From the NCBI GenBank assembly GCA_937891045.1, contig CALBEV010000004.1, positions 1-8,425 of the forward strand: DNA of 8,425 bases, in the 5' to 3' direction. Positions 5,893 through 8,425 of this stretch are shown in pieces (the first letter of the stretch is position 1; each line of letters begins with the position of its first letter). The translations under genes and the position numbers were made by a program. The notes below the pieces were generated by a model. It was not told the origin of the DNA. It was given only the letters and a program-made list of their open reading frames with translations, and did not search any database. This stretch comes from an uncultured Burkholderiales bacterium (lineage in GTDB: Bacteria > Pseudomonadota > Gammaproteobacteria > Burkholderiales > Burkholderiaceae).

Positions 5893-6501
5893 TCACTTGC
5901 CGCTGAGCAGGATCTTCACGTCGGCGGCCAGCGCCTCGGCACCGCTGGCGTGACGGTTGTACAACCGGATACGGCCTTGGGGGTCAAAGGTGAAGCTGCC
6001 CGCCGAATGGTCCATGGTGTAGCTGGTGGGGGTTTTGCCCTCGACCTTTTTGTAATAGATCTTGAAGTCTTTGGTGACTTTGGGCAGTTGCTCGGCCGTG
6101 GGGCGCAAGGCCACAAAATCCGGCCCGAAATTGGCCATGTAGGCCTTAAGCAACTCCGGTGTGTCGCGCTCAGGGTCTACCGTGATGAAGATGCCCTGGA
6201 GCTTGGCCCCATCGTTACCCAGCAACTGTTTGGCCTGGGCCATTTCCTGCAAAGCGGTGGGGCAGACATCGGGGCATTGGGTGAAACCAAAAAACACCAC
6301 CACGGCCTTGCCCGCAAAGTCCTTCAGGGTGCGCACTTGGCCGTCTTGGTCACTCAACTCCCAGCCCTGGGCGTAGTCGGCTCCAGTGATGTCCACGCCG
6401 CGAAAGGCTGGTTTGTCTTCGCCGCAGCCGCTCAAGCCCCACACTGCGCCTGCCAAGCCCAGGGCCAAGGCGGCTTTTGAAAATACTCTGCGTTGAAACA
6501 T
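5893..6501 (-). CDS. SCO1/SenC-family copper chaperone lipoprotein
   Basis: 202 residues from ATG 6501. SCO proteins have a thioredoxin fold, are anchored at the outer face of the inner membrane, and help deliver copper to, or reduce the cysteines of, the CuA site of cytochrome c oxidase subunit II. The N-terminus has a basic start (MFQRRVFSK), a hydrophobic segment and the lipobox LSGC (Cys26), so it should be a lipoprotein. The copper ligands are all present: Cys76 and Cys80 in TQCPDVCP and His165 in YTMDHSAGSF. VFFGFTQCPDVCP and FITVDPERDTPE are hallmark family stretches. It starts 10 bp after the ctaB stop and is surely in the same operon. The in-frame TTG at 6546 lies inside ctaB and would spoil the signal sequence, so I reject it as a start. 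No strong ribosome binding site is seen; translation may be coupled to ctaB. Confidence 0.95.
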   Translation of the reverse strand: MFQRRVFSKAALALGLAGAVWGLSGCGEDKPAFRGVDITGADYAQGWELSDQDGQVRTLKDFAGKAVVVFFGFTQCPDVCPTALQEMAQAKQLLGNDGAKLQGIFITVDPERDTPELLKAYMANFGPDFVALRPTAEQLPKVTKDFKIYYKKVEGKTPTSYTMDHSAGSFTFDPQGRIRLYNRHASGAEALAADVKILLSGK

Positions 6502-6511
6502 GCCTGGGGTC

Positions 6512-7408
6512 TCAAAAAATGTAGTGGTCGAGCAGCAAAGCGGCAAACAAGGCGCTCAGGTGAACCAATGAAAAGCGGAAGGTCTTGCGGGCCAACTCGT
6601 CCGAATATTCGCGGTACAAGGCCACCGCATAGCCGATGAAGCCAATGCTCAGCACCACTGCAACGACCAAGTAAAGCCATGAGCTCATGCCATAGACAAA
6701 GGGCATCAGGCAGGACGCCATCAGCACGACGGTGTAGAGCAATATCTGCAGACGGGTGAACTCATTGCCGTGCGTCACCGGCAACATGGGCAGGCCCGAC
6801 TTGCGGTAGTCCTCGACCCGGTAAAGCGCCAGCGCCCAAAAGTGCGGTGGGGTCCAGAGGAAGATGATCAGAAACAGGATCAAGGCTTCAGGGCCGACCT
6901 GTCCGGTCATGGCAGCCCAACCCAGCACCGGGGGCATGGCGCCACTGGCACCGCCAATCACAATGTTTTGTGGCGTGAGCGGCTTCAGGATCACGGTGTA
7001 AACAATGGCGTAACCCACAAAGGTGGCAAAGGTGAGCCACATCGTGAGGGGGTTCACAAACACATACAGCACCAACGACCCCAAGGCACACAAACCAGCT
7101 GAAAACAGCAAAGCCTGGCGGTCGCTCAGCTCGCCTTTGGCGGTGGGCCGCCAAGAGGTGCGTTTCATCTTGGAATCGATGGTTTTTTCAACCAGGCAGT
7201 TGAAGGCCGCCGCAGCCCCCGACACCAGCCAGATGCCAATACAGGACCACAAACCCAACTTCAATTCGTCCAGGCTGGGCACGCCAGGCACGGCCAGCAC
7301 CATGCCGATCAGGGCACAGAAAACGATCAATTGAACCACGCGCGGTTTGGTCAGCGCGTAATAATGTTGCCAAACATTCATGGGCAAACGGGCGGTGGCG
7401 ACGGTCAT
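6512..7408 (-). CDS. ctaB: Protoheme IX farnesyltransferase (heme O synthase)
   Basis: 298 residues, the normal length. This UbiA-superfamily inner-membrane enzyme adds a farnesyl group to heme B to make heme O, the precursor of heme A. The Asp-rich motif region is [16 protein letters not shown] (69-84), with N70, E74 and D78 in the positions used to bind Mg-diphosphate. The second conserved loop is [16 protein letters not shown] (196-211). [11 protein letters not shown] (185-195) and TKPRVVQL (20-27) are hallmark stretches, and around eight or nine hydrophobic membrane segments are visible. The gene overlaps the end of ctaA by four bases (ATGA at 7405-7408), which together with the lack of a ribosome binding site suggests translational coupling. 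It is also called cyoE, but the ctaA neighbour shows it serves a heme A pathway here. Confidence 0.97.
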   Translation of the reverse strand: MTVATARLPMNVWQHYYALTKPRVVQLIVFCALIGMVLAVPGVPSLDELKLGLWSCIGIWLVSGAAAAFNCLVEKTIDSKMKRTSWRPTAKGELSDRQALLFSAGLCALGSLVLYVFVNPLTMWLTFATFVGYAIVYTVILKPLTPQNIVIGGASGAMPPVLGWAAMTGQVGPEALILFLIIFLWTPPHFWALALYRVEDYRKSGLPMLPVTHGNEFTRLQILLYTVVLMASCLMPFVYGMSSWLYLVVAVVLSIGFIGYAVALYREYSDELARKTFRFSLVHLSALFAALLLDHYIF

Positions 7409-8425
7409 TCGGCAAGCTTTTTGGAAAGGGGGGCAGGGCCTGAATTATCAGCCCGGCTGACACTCAAGGCCCAGGTCAGGGTCAAGACCATGGCCGCGGC
7501 ACCGCCGGTGTGCATCACAGCGGCCAGCAAGGGCCAGCCCAACACCACATTGCTCAAACCAGTGGCGAACTGCAAGGCACTCAGGCCCAGCAACCAACGC
7601 CCGGCCACGGCCAAGCCCGGCTGCACCCGCAATCGCCAGCCCACCCACAACAGCACAGCCAACACCAGCCAAGCGGCCGAGCGGTGCACAAAATGGATGG
7701 ACGCCAGCGCCGAGAACGGCAGCAATTGGCCCTCAGGCGTGTAACCCAACTCGCGCCAGATGCTGAAGCCTTGCCAGTTCATCTGAGGCACCCACTGCCC
7801 GTGACACGTCGGGAAATCGGGGCAGGCCAGCACGGCGTAGTTGGTGCTGACCCAGCCACCCAACGCGATTTGCAACCACAACAAGCCAAAACCCAGCCAC
7901 AGGCCTTTGCGCAAGGCGCCAGGCAGTGGGCGTGAACCGGCGCCGTCGTACCGCACAGCTTGCGCCATCAACAAGGCCAGCAGGCCAATGCCAAACATCA
8001 GGTGCAAAGTGACGATGGCCGGAAACAGCTTCATGGTGACTGTGAGCGCGCCAAAAGCCCCTTGTAAACACACCCACACCAGGGTGAGCGTCGGCAGCCA
8101 AGGGCTGACTTCGCGGCTATTTCGGCGTAACCACCAGGTCATAGCAGCCAAAGTCAAGATCAAGACGCCAACACCGGTGGCCAGATAGCGGTGAACCATC
8201 TCAATCCAGGCTTTGCTGTGCGTCACCGGCCCTGTTGGCATGGCTGTCTGTGCCGCAGTGATTTCCACTTTGGCACCGATGGGCGTGGCGCTGCCGTAGC
8301 AACCCGGCCAATCGGGGCAGCCCAATCCAGAATCGGTCAGTCGGGTGAAGGCACCAAACAGCACCAGATCAAATGTCAGGAACAGTGTGATCAGTGTCAG
8401 GGCTTTCAAATGCCGAGAAGGCGTC
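7405..8425 (-). CDS. ctaA: Heme A synthase, CtaA/COX15 family (partial, N-terminus off the right edge)
   Basis: 339 codons are visible and the frame stays open to the window edge, reading [20 protein letters not shown] at the left of the protein. The TTG at 8409 that could pass for a start falls inside a conserved membrane segment, so the true start is outside. This polytopic inner-membrane enzyme oxidises heme O to heme A. Four heme-ligand histidines are seen in the expected contexts: [22 protein letters not shown] and [10 protein letters not shown]. The two periplasmic Cys pairs of this subgroup are present as [12 protein letters not shown] and [11 protein letters not shown]. Two related four-helix bundles can be followed. 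It overlaps ctaB by four bases. Genes for oxidase subunits and other assembly factors would be expected just upstream, outside the window. Confidence 0.97.
   Translation of the reverse strand, partial: TPSRHLKALTLITLFLTFDLVLFGAFTRLTDSGLGCPDWPGCYGSATPIGAKVEITAAQTAMPTGPVTHSKAWIEMVHRYLATGVGVLILTLAAMTWWLRRNSREVSPWLPTLTLVWVCLQGAFGALTVTMKLFPAIVTLHLMFGIGLLALLMAQAVRYDGAGSRPLPGALRKGLWLGFGLLWLQIALGGWVSTNYAVLACPDFPTCHGQWVPQMNWQGFSIWRELGYTPEGQLLPFSALASIHFVHRSAAWLVLAVLLWVGWRLRVQPGLAVAGRWLLGLSALQFATGLSNVVLGWPLLAAVMHTGGAAAMVLTLTWALSVSRADNSGPAPLSKKLAE

Noticed and set aside
8407..8409. TTG as the start codon of heme A synthase
   Set aside because: The frame is open to the window edge and the preceding residues (TPSRH) fit the basic stretch before the conserved first visible membrane helix; the true start is outside.
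1..8425. Mobile element, phage, defence or other novel system
   Set aside because: Every gene belongs to a recognised family, with composition and codon use alike throughout; no terminal repeats, integrase, transposase or repeat arrays were seen.

Overview
The window looks like chromosomal DNA of a betaproteobacterium of the order Burkholderiales, most likely the family Comamonadaceae. This rests on the high GC content, strong G/C preference at third codon positions, the style of the proteins (heme A synthase, RpoH and a Bug/TctC-type receptor) and the ftsY next to divergent M16 peptidases arrangement. It is not a mobile or accessory region. I see no transposase, integrase, tRNA, rRNA, CRISPR array or phage gene. 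Seven genes fill almost all of it, and two of them run off the window edges.

Layout from left to right. (1) Positions 1-2391, minus strand: two consecutive M16-family (pitrilysin/MPP-like) exported proteins. The first transcribed (940-2391) has the zinc motif HVLEH. The second (1-925, cut by the left edge) has lost it. They look like an active plus inactive subunit pair. (2) 2411-3556, plus strand: ftsY, the SRP receptor, diverging from the peptidase pair across only 19 bp. (3) 3704-3730: a perfect CIRCE operator (HrcA binding site), followed by rpoH (heat-shock sigma-32, 3760-4692, plus strand) and a strong intrinsic terminator. (4) 4831-5823, plus strand: a stand-alone TctC/Bug-family periplasmic binding protein. 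(5) 5893-8425, minus strand: ctaA-ctaB-sco, a tightly packed heme A synthesis and copper delivery cassette for cytochrome c oxidase. ctaA is cut by the right edge.

How the genes work together. ctaB makes heme O, ctaA converts it to heme A, and the SCO lipoprotein helps load the CuA centre, so this block serves assembly of an aa3-type oxidase whose structural genes would be expected beyond the right edge. FtsY targets membrane proteins. RpoH controls the cytoplasmic heat-shock response. The M16 pair probably acts on peptides in the periplasm. The most informative regulatory feature is the CIRCE element directly in front of rpoH: it implies that the HrcA repressor controls the heat-shock sigma factor itself, a repressor-over-activator hierarchy unlike that of E. 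coli.

I did not find a previously undescribed multi-gene system. The points most worth a second look are the CIRCE-rpoH control region (with a possible promoter built from the operator arms and a near-copy of one arm at the ribosome binding site), a perfect 22-bp palindrome inside the inactive M16 gene, and the very compact divergent ftsY/M16 start region.
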